DNA of 64,000 bases, from positions 3,658,001 through 3,722,000 of the forward strand of contig NZ_JBHWAB010000001.1 of assembly GCF_042688525.2 (NCBI RefSeq), given 5' to 3'. The DNA comes from Haloimpatiens sp042688525 (GTDB lineage: Bacteria; Bacillota; Clostridia; Clostridiales; Clostridiaceae). The position numbers and the translations under genes are program-made. Below the pieces are notes generated by a model. The model ran no database searches. It had not been told where the DNA came from and worked only from the letters and a program-made list of their open reading frames with translations. This document shows, piece after piece, positions 25,203 through 34,296 of this stretch (positions within the stretch are counted from its first letter, which is position 1; every line of letters starts with the position of its first letter).

Positions 25203-26165
25203 ATAAATATATATATTCACTGTTATAACATATATTAATATCATTAATATTTCTGATGCATACATCAATTTTATACTTTCCACTATATGTTCTTTTGTAA
25301 GCTTTTTTATTTTATCTCCTATAGTTGGTTTATAAATAACCTCTCCAAAATAAGTATTTGTTCCCCCTAATTGCACTCTCATCGCTCCTGCTGTAGCTGC
25401 TTCTGGATAAGCACAATTAGGACTTTTATGATTTTTTCTATCTCTTTTCAATATTTTTAGCGATTGTATTATATTTCCTTTAACAACAGGAGCCATAATA
25501 CACATTAAAATACCTGTTATTCGGGCTGGTATCAAATTAGCCAAATCGTCTACTTTAGCTGGGAAAAATCCTATATTTTTGTACTCCTTTGTCAAATATC
25601 CAAGCATAGAATCCATAGTATTTATCCCTTTATACATCATAGCTAATGGTGCCCCCCCTAGCATTGCATAAAATAGAGGTGCTATAACACCATCAGATGC
25701 ATTTTCAGCTACTGTTTCAACATCTGCTCTTATAATTTCATCTTTAGAAAGACTTTTTGTTTCTCTACCTACTATATATGAAAGCTTTATTCTTGCATCC
25801 TCAATGTCATTATTTTCTAAAGAAGTATATACCTTTTTTGCTTCTTGTTTTAAACATTTACATGCGATGGTTGTCCAAATAATTATTACATTTACTACAT
25901 GATAAACTATAGGTATTACATTTGATATTTTTAAAGTCAAATATGGCACTATAAAACTGGTAAATGCTACAATTATAACTATAAATCCACCATATACCTT
26001 TAAGTTTTTTTCTTCTTTGCTCACACTTCTAAACTTTTTTTCTAAAAACTTAATAAATTTACCTATATAAATTATAGGATGAGGAAACCAATAAGGATCT
26101 CCAACTATCCAATCAATTATTACAGCTATACATATATCTATTACATTAAAATAAACAATATCCAT
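25185..26165 (-). CDS. cbiB: adenosylcobinamide-phosphate synthase
   Basis: 326 residues, integral membrane protein with about five helices. CbiB/CobD(Pseudomonas) motifs: DWIVGDPYWFPHPIIYIGK, SYIVGRETKSLSKDEI, ETVAENASDGVIAPLFYA, DDLANLIPARITG and the C-terminal GGTNTYFGE. It joins aminopropanol (phosphate) to adenosylcobyrate. A GTG at 26174 is in frame, but the ATG at 26165 with CAGGTGAT before it is preferred. The last codons (LNFYR, stop) lie inside a dispersed repeat, so the tail may have been replaced by repeat insertion. Confidence 0.94.
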   Translation of the reverse strand: MDIVYFNVIDICIAVIIDWIVGDPYWFPHPIIYIGKFIKFLEKKFRSVSKEEKNLKVYGGFIVIIVAFTSFIVPYLTLKISNVIPIVYHVVNVIIIWTTIACKCLKQEAKKVYTSLENNDIEDARIKLSYIVGRETKSLSKDEIIRADVETVAENASDGVIAPLFYAMLGGAPLAMMYKGINTMDSMLGYLTKEYKNIGFFPAKVDDLANLIPARITGILMCIMAPVVKGNIIQSLKILKRDRKNHKSPNCAYPEAATAGAMRVQLGGTNTYFGEVIYKPTIGDKIKKLTKEHIVESIKLMYASEILMILIYVITVNIYIYLNFYR

Positions 26166-26312
26166 ATCTATCACCTGCTGTTGATTATTTTTTTTATTTA
26201 TCTAAATTAATTACATAATAATTTTAATATTTGTAACCTTTTTTTAACCTTTAATTATACTAATATTTGTATAATTAAAATAACAAAAGAATCATAAGGA
26301 TGTGGTTAATTT

Positions 26313-26399
26313 ATGAAAAAGCATTTTGATATAGTTTCCTTTTTCGGTACTATATTTGTTTCTTTAATAATTTTAGAACTTACATTTTTCGCGATTTAA
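26313..26399 (+). CDS. 28-residue hydrophobic peptide (candidate small protein)
   Basis: MKKHFDIVSFFGTIF, then about 13 hydrophobic residues ending TFFAI and a stop. It would form a single membrane helix with a positively charged N-terminus. AAGGA at 26296-26300 lies about 12 bases upstream, somewhat far. It is divergent from cbiB and is followed by a good terminator at 26454-26489, so a short transcript is probably made. It may be a small membrane peptide, a leader or part of an sRNA; no homologue is recognised. Confidence 0.4.
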   Translation: MKKHFDIVSFFGTIFVSLIILELTFFAI

Positions 26400-26453
26400 C
26401 AAATTTGTTTACAACTCTCAATTCAATAACCCATAACTTATTAATTAACTTTC

Positions 26454-26489
26454 CCTGCTTTATGTTATATCTTAAAGGCAGGTCTTTTT
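26454..26489 (+). terminator. terminator of the short rightward transcript
   Basis: CCTGCTTTA (26454-26462) pairs with TAAAGGCAGG (26473-26482), followed by TCTTTTTT. It can only serve something transcribed rightward from the cbiB-divergent region. Confidence 0.75.
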
Positions 26490-26537
26490 TATGTTATCAA
26501 ATCTACTTTTTTAGTAAACCAACTTTTAAGATATTTA

Positions 26538-26621
26538 ACTCAACTTTCTCATTAAAAAAATACTGTCTAGCGAAGGTAAATGATATATTGCGTAAGAAAC
26601 ATTTGAACAAATTTTACAAGT
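26538..26621 (+). repeat. dispersed AACTTTCGCAG-type repeat, long copy
   Basis: Starts ACTCAACTTTCTCATT, then TACTGTCTAGCGAAG, AAATGATATATTGCGTAAG and ACATTTGAACAAATTTTAC. It is closely similar to the copy at 10335-10416 in the opposite orientation. Confidence 0.75.
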
Positions 26622-26739
26622 TATTAGCTTTACGAATTTGAAAAAAGTCATTTTTTAATTACTGATTCCTACGGAATATTAATTAAAAAATCTTTTTTCA
26701 ATATGAGTAAAGCTTAGAACTTGTTACTGAAGTGAAAAG

Positions 26740-26795
26740 TTTCTGAGCAAGATATCATTTCCCGTAGCGGATATTTTTAACCTGTAAAAGTCAAA
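26740..26795. repeat. dispersed AACTTTCGCAG-type repeat, right half only
   Basis: GAGCAAGATATCATTTCCCG, TAGCGGATATTTTTAACCTG and TAAAAGTCAA match the right half of 43746-43827. It ends 11 bp before the btuD stop. Confidence 0.65.
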
Positions 26796-26805
26796 TTAAT
26801 AACAT

Positions 26806-27549
26806 TCAAACTATCTCCAAAGCATTTCCTTTAAATTTTCCCTTTACATTAAATACTTTAAATAATGACTCATCATTAAGCACTTCTTCACTTTTACCAA
26901 AATCGTACACTGTACCATTTTTTAAAATTAGAATTTCATCACAATATTTTCTTGCCATAGATAAATCATGTATTATTAATATTATCAGTTTATTTTCCTG
27001 TTTCACTTTTTGTTTTAATAATTTTATAAATTTTGCTTGATAATAAATATCTGCATTACTAAAACCTTCATCTATAAGTATAATGTCTGTATCTTGACAT
27101 AAAGTTTTTGCAAATAAAACTCTTTGTTTTTCTCCCCCACTGAGTTTTGTTACTTTTCTACACTGTAACTTTTCTAACTCTGATTCTTCTATAGATAATT
27201 TTATTTTTTTCATATCTTCTTTATTTAAATACCCTTTACCATAAGGATATCTTCCCATAGCTACTATTTGTTCTACAGTATAAGGAAATTTCAATGTAAA
27301 GTTTTGACTCATTAGGGAAATATGTTTAGCTAATTCTAATGTAGAATATTCATTAATATCCTTATTATTTATCAAAATTTTTCCTTTACTAATACTTGTT
27401 ATATTAGCTATAGTTGAAAGTAACGTACTTTTTCCTGCACCATTAGGTCCTATTATTCCATATAAATTTCCTTTTTTAAAACATAAATTCATTTTTTTTA
27501 ATATTTCATGTTTACTTAATTCAACACTCACATCTTGTATTATTAACAT
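26806..27549 (-). CDS. btuD: cobalamin/iron-siderophore-type ABC transporter ATPase
   Basis: 247 residues, complete ABC ATPase: Walker A IGPNGAGKSTLL (about residue 34), Q-loop SLMSQNFTL, signature LSGGEKQRVLFAKTL, Walker B DIILIDEGFSNAD and switch His in IIHDLSMA. It belongs to the FepC/BtuD subgroup. It follows the permease by 44 bp, under a cobalamin riboswitch, so corrinoid uptake is the likely role. The binding protein is probably the one at 14862-16289. Confidence 0.88.
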   Translation of the reverse strand: MLIIQDVSVELSKHEILKKMNLCFKKGNLYGIIGPNGAGKSTLLSTIANITSISKGKILINNKDINEYSTLELAKHISLMSQNFTLKFPYTVEQIVAMGRYPYGKGYLNKEDMKKIKLSIEESELEKLQCRKVTKLSGGEKQRVLFAKTLCQDTDIILIDEGFSNADIYYQAKFIKLLKQKVKQENKLIILIIHDLSMARKYCDEILILKNGTVYDFGKSEEVLNDESLFKVFNVKGKFKGNALEIV

Positions 27550-27593
27550 ACTCTTCCCCCAGTTTTAAAACCTTAAAACAACTAATAACATAT

Positions 27594-28562
27594 CTAATTA
27601 TCATATTTTTTAGTAATAAAAATATAGCAAAAGAATGGTCCTCCAAGCATAGTAGTTATAATCCCAACTGGTAACTCATGAGTCAACAGACTTCTTGTAA
27701 CAGTATCTGCTCCTAGTAAAAGTACTGCTCCTAAAATACTACATATAGGTATAATTTTTTTATTATCAGCTCCTACTACTAATCTAGTTAAATGTGGTAC
27801 TATCAATCCAACAAATCCAATTATTCCACAAAGAGATACACAAAATGCTGTCATCAATGTACAATTTATCAAAAGCACCTTATATATTTTATCATAATCC
27901 ACACCTACAACTATTGCTTCTCGCCTTCCTAAACTCATTATATTTAATTCCTTTGAATACCTTATACAAATTAATATACCAATAAATATAACTAAACCTA
28001 ATATTAAAGTTTGTTTCATACTTTTAGAACCTAAATTTCCCATAAGCCAATATATTATTGCCACTGAATTTTCTTCAGATATAGCTTTTAAGAAACTAAC
28101 TCCTGCTTGACATACAGACCCTACAATAATTCCTGCTAACACTAAACTAGTAGTTGTCATAATTTCTCTTGCCTTAGATAACCATAATACTAAAATCAAT
28201 ACTAATATTGAAAATATAACTGCCATAGGTTGAATTAATATATTAGTTTGAAATGTAATATTTATATATATTGCCAAACAAGCACCAAAAGCAGCTCCTG
28301 AAGAAATTCCTAAAGTATAAGAATCTGCTAAAGGATTATTTAATAAACTTTGTAAAATTGCCCCACTAACTGACAACGCAGCTCCTGTGAATATTGCTAA
28401 AAGTATTCTCGGCAACCTTACCTTAAATAATATTAATGAACTTATATCAGTATCATTTAAATTAAATAAATTCACTTTTCCACTACCAAGTGCAAATACA
28501 CTCAAAAATACTAAAATAATCAATAATACAACAAAAGTTAATATAAATCTTTTGTCTTTCAT
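27594..28562 (-). CDS. btuC: BtuC/FecCD-type ABC permease
   Basis: 322 residues with about ten membrane helices. Family motifs: VRLPRILLAIFTGAALSVSG, GAILQSLLNNPLADSYTLGI, GVSSGA-like turn (GISSGAAFGA), LCGIIGFVGLIVPHLTRL and ELPVGIITTMLGGPFF. It forms the channel for BtuD. The frame extends to 28601, but the ATG at 28562 with GGAGATT before it fits the family start. It lies directly downstream of a cobalamin riboswitch and terminator, which supports cobalamin or a precursor as substrate. Confidence 0.9.
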   Translation of the reverse strand: MKDKRFILTFVVLLIILVFLSVFALGSGKVNLFNLNDTDISSLILFKVRLPRILLAIFTGAALSVSGAILQSLLNNPLADSYTLGISSGAAFGACLAIYINITFQTNILIQPMAVIFSILVLILVLWLSKAREIMTTTSLVLAGIIVGSVCQAGVSFLKAISEENSVAIIYWLMGNLGSKSMKQTLILGLVIFIGILICIRYSKELNIMSLGRREAIVVGVDYDKIYKVLLINCTLMTAFCVSLCGIIGFVGLIVPHLTRLVVGADNKKIIPICSILGAVLLLGADTVTRSLLTHELPVGIITTMLGGPFFCYIFITKKYDN

Positions 28563-28626
28563 TTCATAATCTCCATTCACGATATTGTAATTTTTATTCA
28601 TAAATACAATTTATTGTAAAATAAAT

Positions 28627-28654
28627 AACAGTAGCCCCTTAGGATGCTACTGTT
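28627..28654 (-). terminator. riboswitch-controlled terminator before btuC
   Basis: AACAGTAGC (28627-28635) pairs with GCTACTGTT (28646-28654). Read leftward it is followed by ATTTATTTTA. It lies between the aptamer and btuC. Confidence 0.8.
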
Positions 28655-28707
28655 GAAATCATGTAACTTTTATTCCAAAAATACCTTCCCTCCGAAAGTC
28701 TTGTAAT

Positions 28708-28872
28708 AATATCTAGGTAGGTCTCCTGACTTAAGCTTCATTCTTCCCTCTCCTTCCCGGTTTATTAAACCAGTGGATTTGAGAGTTGTCCACTATTACA
28801 GTAGCGGGGGCTGTTGTGGCCTTTCACCACATTCCCTTTTACCCATTTTTATAACTAAATGGCACCTAAATT
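28708..28872 (-). promoter_or_regulatory. cobalamin riboswitch (upstream of btuC)
   Basis: On the minus strand: TAGGTGCC near 28865, AAAGGGAATGTGGTG, ACAGCCCCCGCTACTGT and the B12-box-like GTCAGGAGACCTACCTAGA ending near 28709. It is followed by the terminator at 28627-28654 and then btuC, so it controls uptake and possibly the biosynthetic genes beyond. Confidence 0.95.
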
Positions 28873-28969
28873 AATAAAAATATTCAATTGTGGTTATGAT
28901 TTCTATTCTATTACTCTTTAAACTTCAAATTCCTTTTTCATTTTTCATTATAATACATTTATTTCAATT

Positions 28970-30019
28970 TTAATAGACTTTTTTTAATACTTTAACCAGT
29001 TTTTCATTGGTTTTCCTATCTTTAATGGCAAATCTTACATATGTTTCATCAAGTCCTACGTAATTATCTGCTTTACGAATAAGAATTCCTTTTTGTAAAC
29101 AACAATCATATAATTCTATACAATTTATTCCTTTTAATTTTACTAAAATATAATTCCCATTAGTTTCATAAACTTTATCTATAAAACTAATCTCTTTTAT
29201 TTTTTTAGATAAAAATCTTCTTTCCTCTTTTATCCATTTCAATGAATTTTGTATATACTCCTTATCTTTTAAAACATATTTAACTGCCATTTCTGCAAAA
29301 CAATTTATATTCCAAGGATTTTGTTTTGATTTTATCTTATTTAGCAATTCAATATTTTTACTTATACCATACCCAAATCTAATACCAGGCATTCCAAAAA
29401 ATTTAGTCAATGCACGTATTATAAATAGACATTTATAATTTTCTACCTCATTTATGTAACTTTCATTAATATCTCCAGTAAACTCAATAAAAGCTTCATC
29501 TACAATAACTACCTTATTTCTCTTCTCACAAAATTCTAATATGTTTTTGAACTTATTTTTATCAATTATACCCCCATTTGGATTGTTAGGATTTCCTATT
29601 ATAACTGCTTGGTTGTCTTTTAATTTGTATAATATATCCTCATAATCATAGCTTTTATCTTCTTTTCTTAAATAAGAATATTCTATATTACAATCATACT
29701 TTTTTGCATCTATTTCATATTCTACAAATGATGGTACTACTATAAGTATCTTTTTAAAACAACTAATGACTAAATCTATAACTTCCGCAGCTCCATTTCC
29801 AAGTACAAAATAATCCTTTGAAATTTTTGTATATTCTTTTAAACTTTCAATAGCTTGCCTGTATTTTATATCTGGATACTTAGTAGTACTTTCAACTGCT
29901 TCATTTATATGATTTATGAAAGATTTAGGAATTCCTAAAGGATTTATGTTAGAACTAAAATCAATAAGCTCCCTTCCTTTTAATATTCCATTTGTATAAA
30001 TATCTCCTCCGTGAATCAA
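28970..30019 (-). CDS. cobD: L-threonine-O-3-phosphate decarboxylase
   Basis: 349 residues, PLP-dependent class I/II aminotransferase fold close to HisC. IHGGDIYTNG and IDFSSNINPLGIP mark the CobD branch; IIGNPNNPNGGII, VDEAFIEF and IRALTKFFGMPGIRFGYG include the PLP lysine. It makes (R)-1-amino-2-propanol phosphate, the substrate for CbiB. The start is a TTG at 30019 with AAGGGGGA 8 bases upstream. It is the most upstream gene of the cobalamin block, before the riboswitch, so it may not be under that switch. Confusion with HisC is possible but unlikely here. Confidence 0.9.
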   Translation of the reverse strand: MIHGGDIYTNGILKGRELIDFSSNINPLGIPKSFINHINEAVESTTKYPDIKYRQAIESLKEYTKISKDYFVLGNGAAEVIDLVISCFKKILIVVPSFVEYEIDAKKYDCNIEYSYLRKEDKSYDYEDILYKLKDNQAVIIGNPNNPNGGIIDKNKFKNILEFCEKRNKVVIVDEAFIEFTGDINESYINEVENYKCLFIIRALTKFFGMPGIRFGYGISKNIELLNKIKSKQNPWNINCFAEMAVKYVLKDKEYIQNSLKWIKEERRFLSKKIKEISFIDKVYETNGNYILVKLKGINCIELYDCCLQKGILIRKADNYVGLDETYVRFAIKDRKTNEKLVKVLKKVY

Positions 30020-30309
30020 ATTTAATCCCCCTTTTAAATTAATCTAATAACTATTTTCTGAATTAAATTCACTTGTTATTCTACTAACTTTCATAATATT
30101 AGCTTAGCAAACATTAAAAATCAAATCAATTTTATAAATATTATCAAATATAATTAAATCACATTTTACATAAAAACAAAAAATTTTGCTATATTTTATT
30201 TCTAAAAAACAAATTTGATATTTCTAAATTTTTCAAATATTATTGTTTTATTATTGGATTGATGTTAAATTATAGTTAAATACATTTCAATAAAAAGGGG
30301 GTACAATTG

Positions 30310-31740
30310 ATGAAAACATCTATGTCTAAATTTTTAGTCAACACTAAACCTATATTAAAAAAATTAGTTTCAATCCTTTCAAAAGAATATAAATATGTAT
30401 CTATACTAGGTACTGATGTGAAAGGTAAAAGCTATGCAGTAAAAAAAACAGGTATTGACTTGAATGATTCATTTTGGAATGAAAGAGGGTTTGTTTTAAG
30501 AATTCATAATGGTATTAATTACTCTGAATTTTCTTTTAATGAAATTAATGAAAGTGACATTGAAAATTTTACAAATGATATAAAATATAAAATTAAAAAT
30601 GAACTAAATAACTTGAAGTCATTATCCTCACCAATAGCTTCTTATCCAATTATTGATGAAGAAAAACTTACCAAAAATTTCATAGGAGAAATACAATTAG
30701 ATAAATCTACATTATCAGATAAAGATATTCTAAATAAAATGATAAAAATAAAAGATAAAGGCTTATCTTATTCTGATTTATTAGTTGATTTTAGAGTCAT
30801 TCTTCAAAATGTTCATGTATCTAAAATATTCATATCAAATAATAAAGATTTAGAACAATCATATGTATGGAGTGAAGGATATATTGTAAGTATAGCTAGA
30901 AAAGATAACAATACTAAAGTATTCTTTAAAAGTAGTTCCGGACTTAAAGGATTAGAACTTCTAGATGAAATTGAACAATTTATACAAGAAGTTGCATCTA
31001 ATAATATAAAACTTTTAGACGCTAAAAGAATTGAATCTGGTGAATACGATGTTATATGTGATCCTAGTGTTTCTGGTTTAATAGCTCACGAAGCTTTTGG
31101 TCATGGAGTAGAAATGGACATGTTTGTTAAAAATCGAGCTAAAGCAAAAGAATATATAAACAAGCCTGTAGCTTCTAATCTTGTAACTATGCACGATGGT
31201 GCAGCAGCTGCAAAACATGTTTCTTCTTACTTATTTGATGACGAAGGTGTTTTGGGAAGTGATACTACTATTATAGATGATGGTATTCTCAAAACTGGAA
31301 TGTGTGATGCATTATCTGCTCTAAGATTAGGCATTAATCCTACTGGTAATGGAAAAAGAGAATCTTTTGAAAGAAAAGCTTATACAAGAATGACAAACAC
31401 ATTTTTTGAATCTGGAAATGACGATTTAGAAGATATGATATCTTCTATTAAATATGGATACTTACTTGAGTGCCCATCAAGTGGTATGGAAGATCCTAAA
31501 AATTGGGGAATTCAATGTATGGTTAATGTAGGACGCGAAATCAAGGATGGTAAATTAACTGGTAAAATTGTATCTCCAATAGTACTTACAGGTTATGTTC
31601 CTGATCTTTTAAAATCAATTTCTATGGTTTCTAAAGAAGTAGAACTTGAAGGCAGTGGCGCTTGTGGAAAAGGATATAAAGAATATGTTAAAGTTTCCTG
31701 TGGTGGTCCTTATATCAAAGCGAAAGTGAGGTTAGGATAA
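30310..31740 (+). CDS. tldD: TldD-type metalloprotease subunit
   Basis: 476 residues. The zinc motif HEAFGHGVE (HExxxH) in a TldD/PmbA fold, preceded by YDVICDPSVSGLIA, and C-terminal SGMEDPKNWGIQCMVNVG. In E. coli TldD and TldE form a heterodimer that trims unfolded peptides, including microcin B17 and CcdA. An in-frame TTG lies at 30307, but the ATG at 30310 sits 8 bases after AAAGGGGG. It overlaps the tldE start by 1 base (TAATG). Divergent from the cobalamin block. Confidence 0.92.
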   Translation: MKTSMSKFLVNTKPILKKLVSILSKEYKYVSILGTDVKGKSYAVKKTGIDLNDSFWNERGFVLRIHNGINYSEFSFNEINESDIENFTNDIKYKIKNELNNLKSLSSPIASYPIIDEEKLTKNFIGEIQLDKSTLSDKDILNKMIKIKDKGLSYSDLLVDFRVILQNVHVSKIFISNNKDLEQSYVWSEGYIVSIARKDNNTKVFFKSSSGLKGLELLDEIEQFIQEVASNNIKLLDAKRIESGEYDVICDPSVSGLIAHEAFGHGVEMDMFVKNRAKAKEYINKPVASNLVTMHDGAAAAKHVSSYLFDDEGVLGSDTTIIDDGILKTGMCDALSALRLGINPTGNGKRESFERKAYTRMTNTFFESGNDDLEDMISSIKYGYLLECPSSGMEDPKNWGIQCMVNVGREIKDGKLTGKIVSPIVLTGYVPDLLKSISMVSKEVELEGSGACGKGYKEYVKVSCGGPYIKAKVRLG

Positions 31741-33041
31741 TGTTAGATTTAATTAAAAATATTATAAAACATAATAAAAATATAAGTGCATATAAAATAA
31801 TAGAAACTATAACTGAATCTAGTGAGCTTTTCTTCATAAAAAAAGAAATGGATATGAATAGAAGTAAAAAAGTTCACTATTATAAAGTTACTTTATTTAA
31901 AGATTTTGAAGAAGATGGTGAAAAATATAGAGGATCTTCTACATGTAATATATACCCTACTATGGATAAGGAAGAAATTAATGAAATAATTAATGACTCT
32001 GCTTTTTCATCAAGTTTTGTTAAAAATAGTTTTTATCCATTACCAAAACCTATAACATCAAAAATAGATTTACAAAAATCAAACTTTTCATCAAAAGCAC
32101 TGTCAGATTGGTTACCTGAGCTAACAGAAGCTATATTTAAAAATGACAAGTATAAAAATGGTTATATAAATTCAGCAGAATTATTTTTAAACAAAATATT
32201 TACTCATATCATTAATTCTGAAGGTATAGATGTTTCATACGAAAAATATAAAGGAGAATTGGAAATTATTGTAAATTGGAAGGAACAAAAAGGAGAAATT
32301 GAACTTTATAAAAACATAAAATTCTCTGAGTTTGATCCAAGTATGATATCTAATGAGATTGATAAACTTATTAAATTAAGCAAAGAAAGAGCATTATCAA
32401 ATACAACTGTTAAATCTGGAAAATACACCGTTTTATTAACTGGTTCACCTGTTAAAACAATGCTTAATTTTTATTTAACTAAATCAAATACTCAAGCTGT
32501 TTATGATGGTATTTCTAATTTAAAAGTAGGTGAAAATATTCAAGGTAATAATATAAAAGGTGACTTACTAAATATAACTTTAGATCCTTGTATGAAAAAC
32601 TCAACAAATTCTATTCCTTACGATGATGATGGTTACCCACTATCACCTGTAAAATTATTTGAGAAAGGTGTTTTAAAACAATATTATGGTGATGTACGTC
32701 ACAGTTATTATATAAATGTTGAACCTACTGGTAATATTGGTAATATTGAAATTGAAGGCGGATCACAATCTATATGTGAACTAAAAAAATCACCTTATGT
32801 AGAACTAGTATCATTCTCTGATTTTCAATTAAATTCTTTAACAGGTGATTTTGGAGGTGAAATAAGACTTGGATGGTTCTTCGATGGAAATAATACAATT
32901 CCTATAACTGGTGGTTCTATTTCAGGGAATATACAAGATATTCAAAATGAAATGTATTTTTCTAAAGAACTTCAAAAAGATAATGATTTTATAGGTCCAA
33001 AAACCATAAAATTAGTTAATATATCTATATCTGGAATTTAA
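31740..33041 (+). CDS. tldE: TldE/PmbA-type subunit
   Basis: 433 residues of the TldD/PmbA family, without the HExxxH motif, as expected for the non-catalytic partner. GNIGNIEIEGGSQS, LTGDFGGEIRLGWFFDG and ITGGSISGNI in the C-terminal half are family segments. It starts on the ATG overlapping the tldD stop, so the two are translated together. A terminator follows at 33079. The substrate is unknown; no RiPP precursor gene is apparent next to it. Confidence 0.9.
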   Translation: MLDLIKNIIKHNKNISAYKIIETITESSELFFIKKEMDMNRSKKVHYYKVTLFKDFEEDGEKYRGSSTCNIYPTMDKEEINEIINDSAFSSSFVKNSFYPLPKPITSKIDLQKSNFSSKALSDWLPELTEAIFKNDKYKNGYINSAELFLNKIFTHIINSEGIDVSYEKYKGELEIIVNWKEQKGEIELYKNIKFSEFDPSMISNEIDKLIKLSKERALSNTTVKSGKYTVLLTGSPVKTMLNFYLTKSNTQAVYDGISNLKVGENIQGNNIKGDLLNITLDPCMKNSTNSIPYDDDGYPLSPVKLFEKGVLKQYYGDVRHSYYINVEPTGNIGNIEIEGGSQSICELKKSPYVELVSFSDFQLNSLTGDFGGEIRLGWFFDGNNTIPITGGSISGNIQDIQNEMYFSKELQKDNDFIGPKTIKLVNISISGI

Positions 33042-33078
33042 AATTTATATAAAATATAATAATTCATACTTTTATAAC

Positions 33079-33120
33079 TGACCAGAAAGCTAGTGTATAT
33101 ATTATACTAACATCTGGTCA
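33079..33120 (+). terminator. terminator after tldE
   Basis: TGACCAGA (33079-33086) pairs with TCTGGTCA (33113-33120), with further pairing inside (TAGTGTATA/TATACTA), then ATATTTTTG. Confidence 0.8.
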
Positions 33121-33150
33121 ATATTTTTGTATTAATGCTACTTATATTCT

Positions 33151-33312
33151 TTATGCTGCTGTATTTTCTCTTATTAATGTTTTTATTTTCTTTATTGGCT
33201 TAAACATAAAATTTTTACAATATACAAATATTATTAATAATAGCATAAGCATAAGTATACCTATAGCATCAACAACATTTATAAAAGTATTAGCGTTTAT
33301 CCTTTGGTTCAT
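33151..33312 (-). CDS. 53-residue single-helix membrane protein
   Basis: MNQRINANTF, a hydrophobic helix at about 15-32 (AIGILMLMLLLIIFVY), then a basic tail KPIKKIKTLIRE. AAAGGAAG lies about 9 bases before the ATG at 33312, which supports translation. It occupies what would otherwise be a 312-bp gap between tldE and an EamA gene. No family recognised. The shape (helix then positive cytoplasmic tail) suits a small membrane-associated regulator or subunit. Confidence 0.5.
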   Translation of the reverse strand: MNQRINANTFINVVDAIGILMLMLLLIIFVYCKNFMFKPIKKIKTLIRENTAA

Positions 33313-33353
33313 AACCTAACACTTCCTTTTACCTAAATTTATCATTTTATATT

Positions 33354-34220
33354 CTATTGTTTATCTTTACAATCAATATTTTTATTATATAAATATACTA
33401 ACATCGCAGTAACAATAATTATTATTCCCCCAACTATACTCATTTTATCCGGTATTTCATTCCATATGAAAAACCCTATAATTGCTGAAAATATTATATT
33501 AGAATAATTATATATAGCTATTTCTGAAGCGGGAGCATATTTATAAGCTATTGTAAGTGAAAACTGAGCAAATGCAGCAAATACGCCCGTACTTAATAAA
33601 TATACAAGTTGCATAACCGTTGGTACTTTAAAATTCAAAAGCATAAGGGGTAACATTCCAACTACAGAAACAAATGAAAAATAAAATACTACTGTAGATG
33701 GCTCTTCTTTATCCTTCAAAAACCTAACTAATGTATAAGCAGCTCCAGCAAAAACTGCTGATATAAATCCTGCTAATGCTGGCACTATGGAAAAATCAAA
33801 TCTAGGTTTTATTATCAAAAGTACTGCTATAAAAACCACTATAAGTGCTGGAATTTGAATTTTAGATAATTTTTCCTTTAAAAACAAGCAAGCAAATAAT
33901 GTTACAAAAAAAGGTGATAATTTATTTAACATAGCTGAATCTGCTAAATACATATTACTTATAGCATAAAAATATAAAATAACCCCTAAAAGTCCCATTA
34001 AAGACCTTGCAAGTAAATATCCTTGATTTTCTTTTTTACCAAACATCTTTGATCCACTTTTCCTTACAACACTAAATGCTACTATTAAACTAATTAAATT
34101 TCTAAAAAATACTTTTTCAAACACTGGTAAATTTCCTGCTTTTTTTACCATAGCTCCCATAAAAGCAAAAAATAAAGCTGATGCTAACATAAGCGCTACT
34201 GCTTTGGGTTTATTATCCAT
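33354..34220 (-). CDS. EamA/DMT-family transporter
   Basis: 288 residues, ten predicted membrane helices in two EamA halves: the first ends near FACLFLKEKLSKIQIPAL, and the second near YNYSNIIFSAIIGFFIWNE. DMT proteins usually export metabolites or drugs. The ATG at 34220 follows AAAGGAG. The neighbour at 34297 is a clear paralogue in the same direction, with many identical segments (YLADSAMLNKLSPFFV), so the pair arose by tandem duplication. Substrate unknown. Confidence 0.88.
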   Translation of the reverse strand: MDNKPKAVALMLASALFFAFMGAMVKKAGNLPVFEKVFFRNLISLIVAFSVVRKSGSKMFGKKENQGYLLARSLMGLLGVILYFYAISNMYLADSAMLNKLSPFFVTLFACLFLKEKLSKIQIPALIVVFIAVLLIIKPRFDFSIVPALAGFISAVFAGAAYTLVRFLKDKEEPSTVVFYFSFVSVVGMLPLMLLNFKVPTVMQLVYLLSTGVFAAFAQFSLTIAYKYAPASEIAIYNYSNIIFSAIIGFFIWNEIPDKMSIVGGIIIIVTAMLVYLYNKNIDCKDKQ

Positions 34221-34296
34221 TTTTATTACTCCTTTAATATAATATTATAATAACCTATAAAACTTAAGAATATCTTAAAAACATCTTAAAATATCT

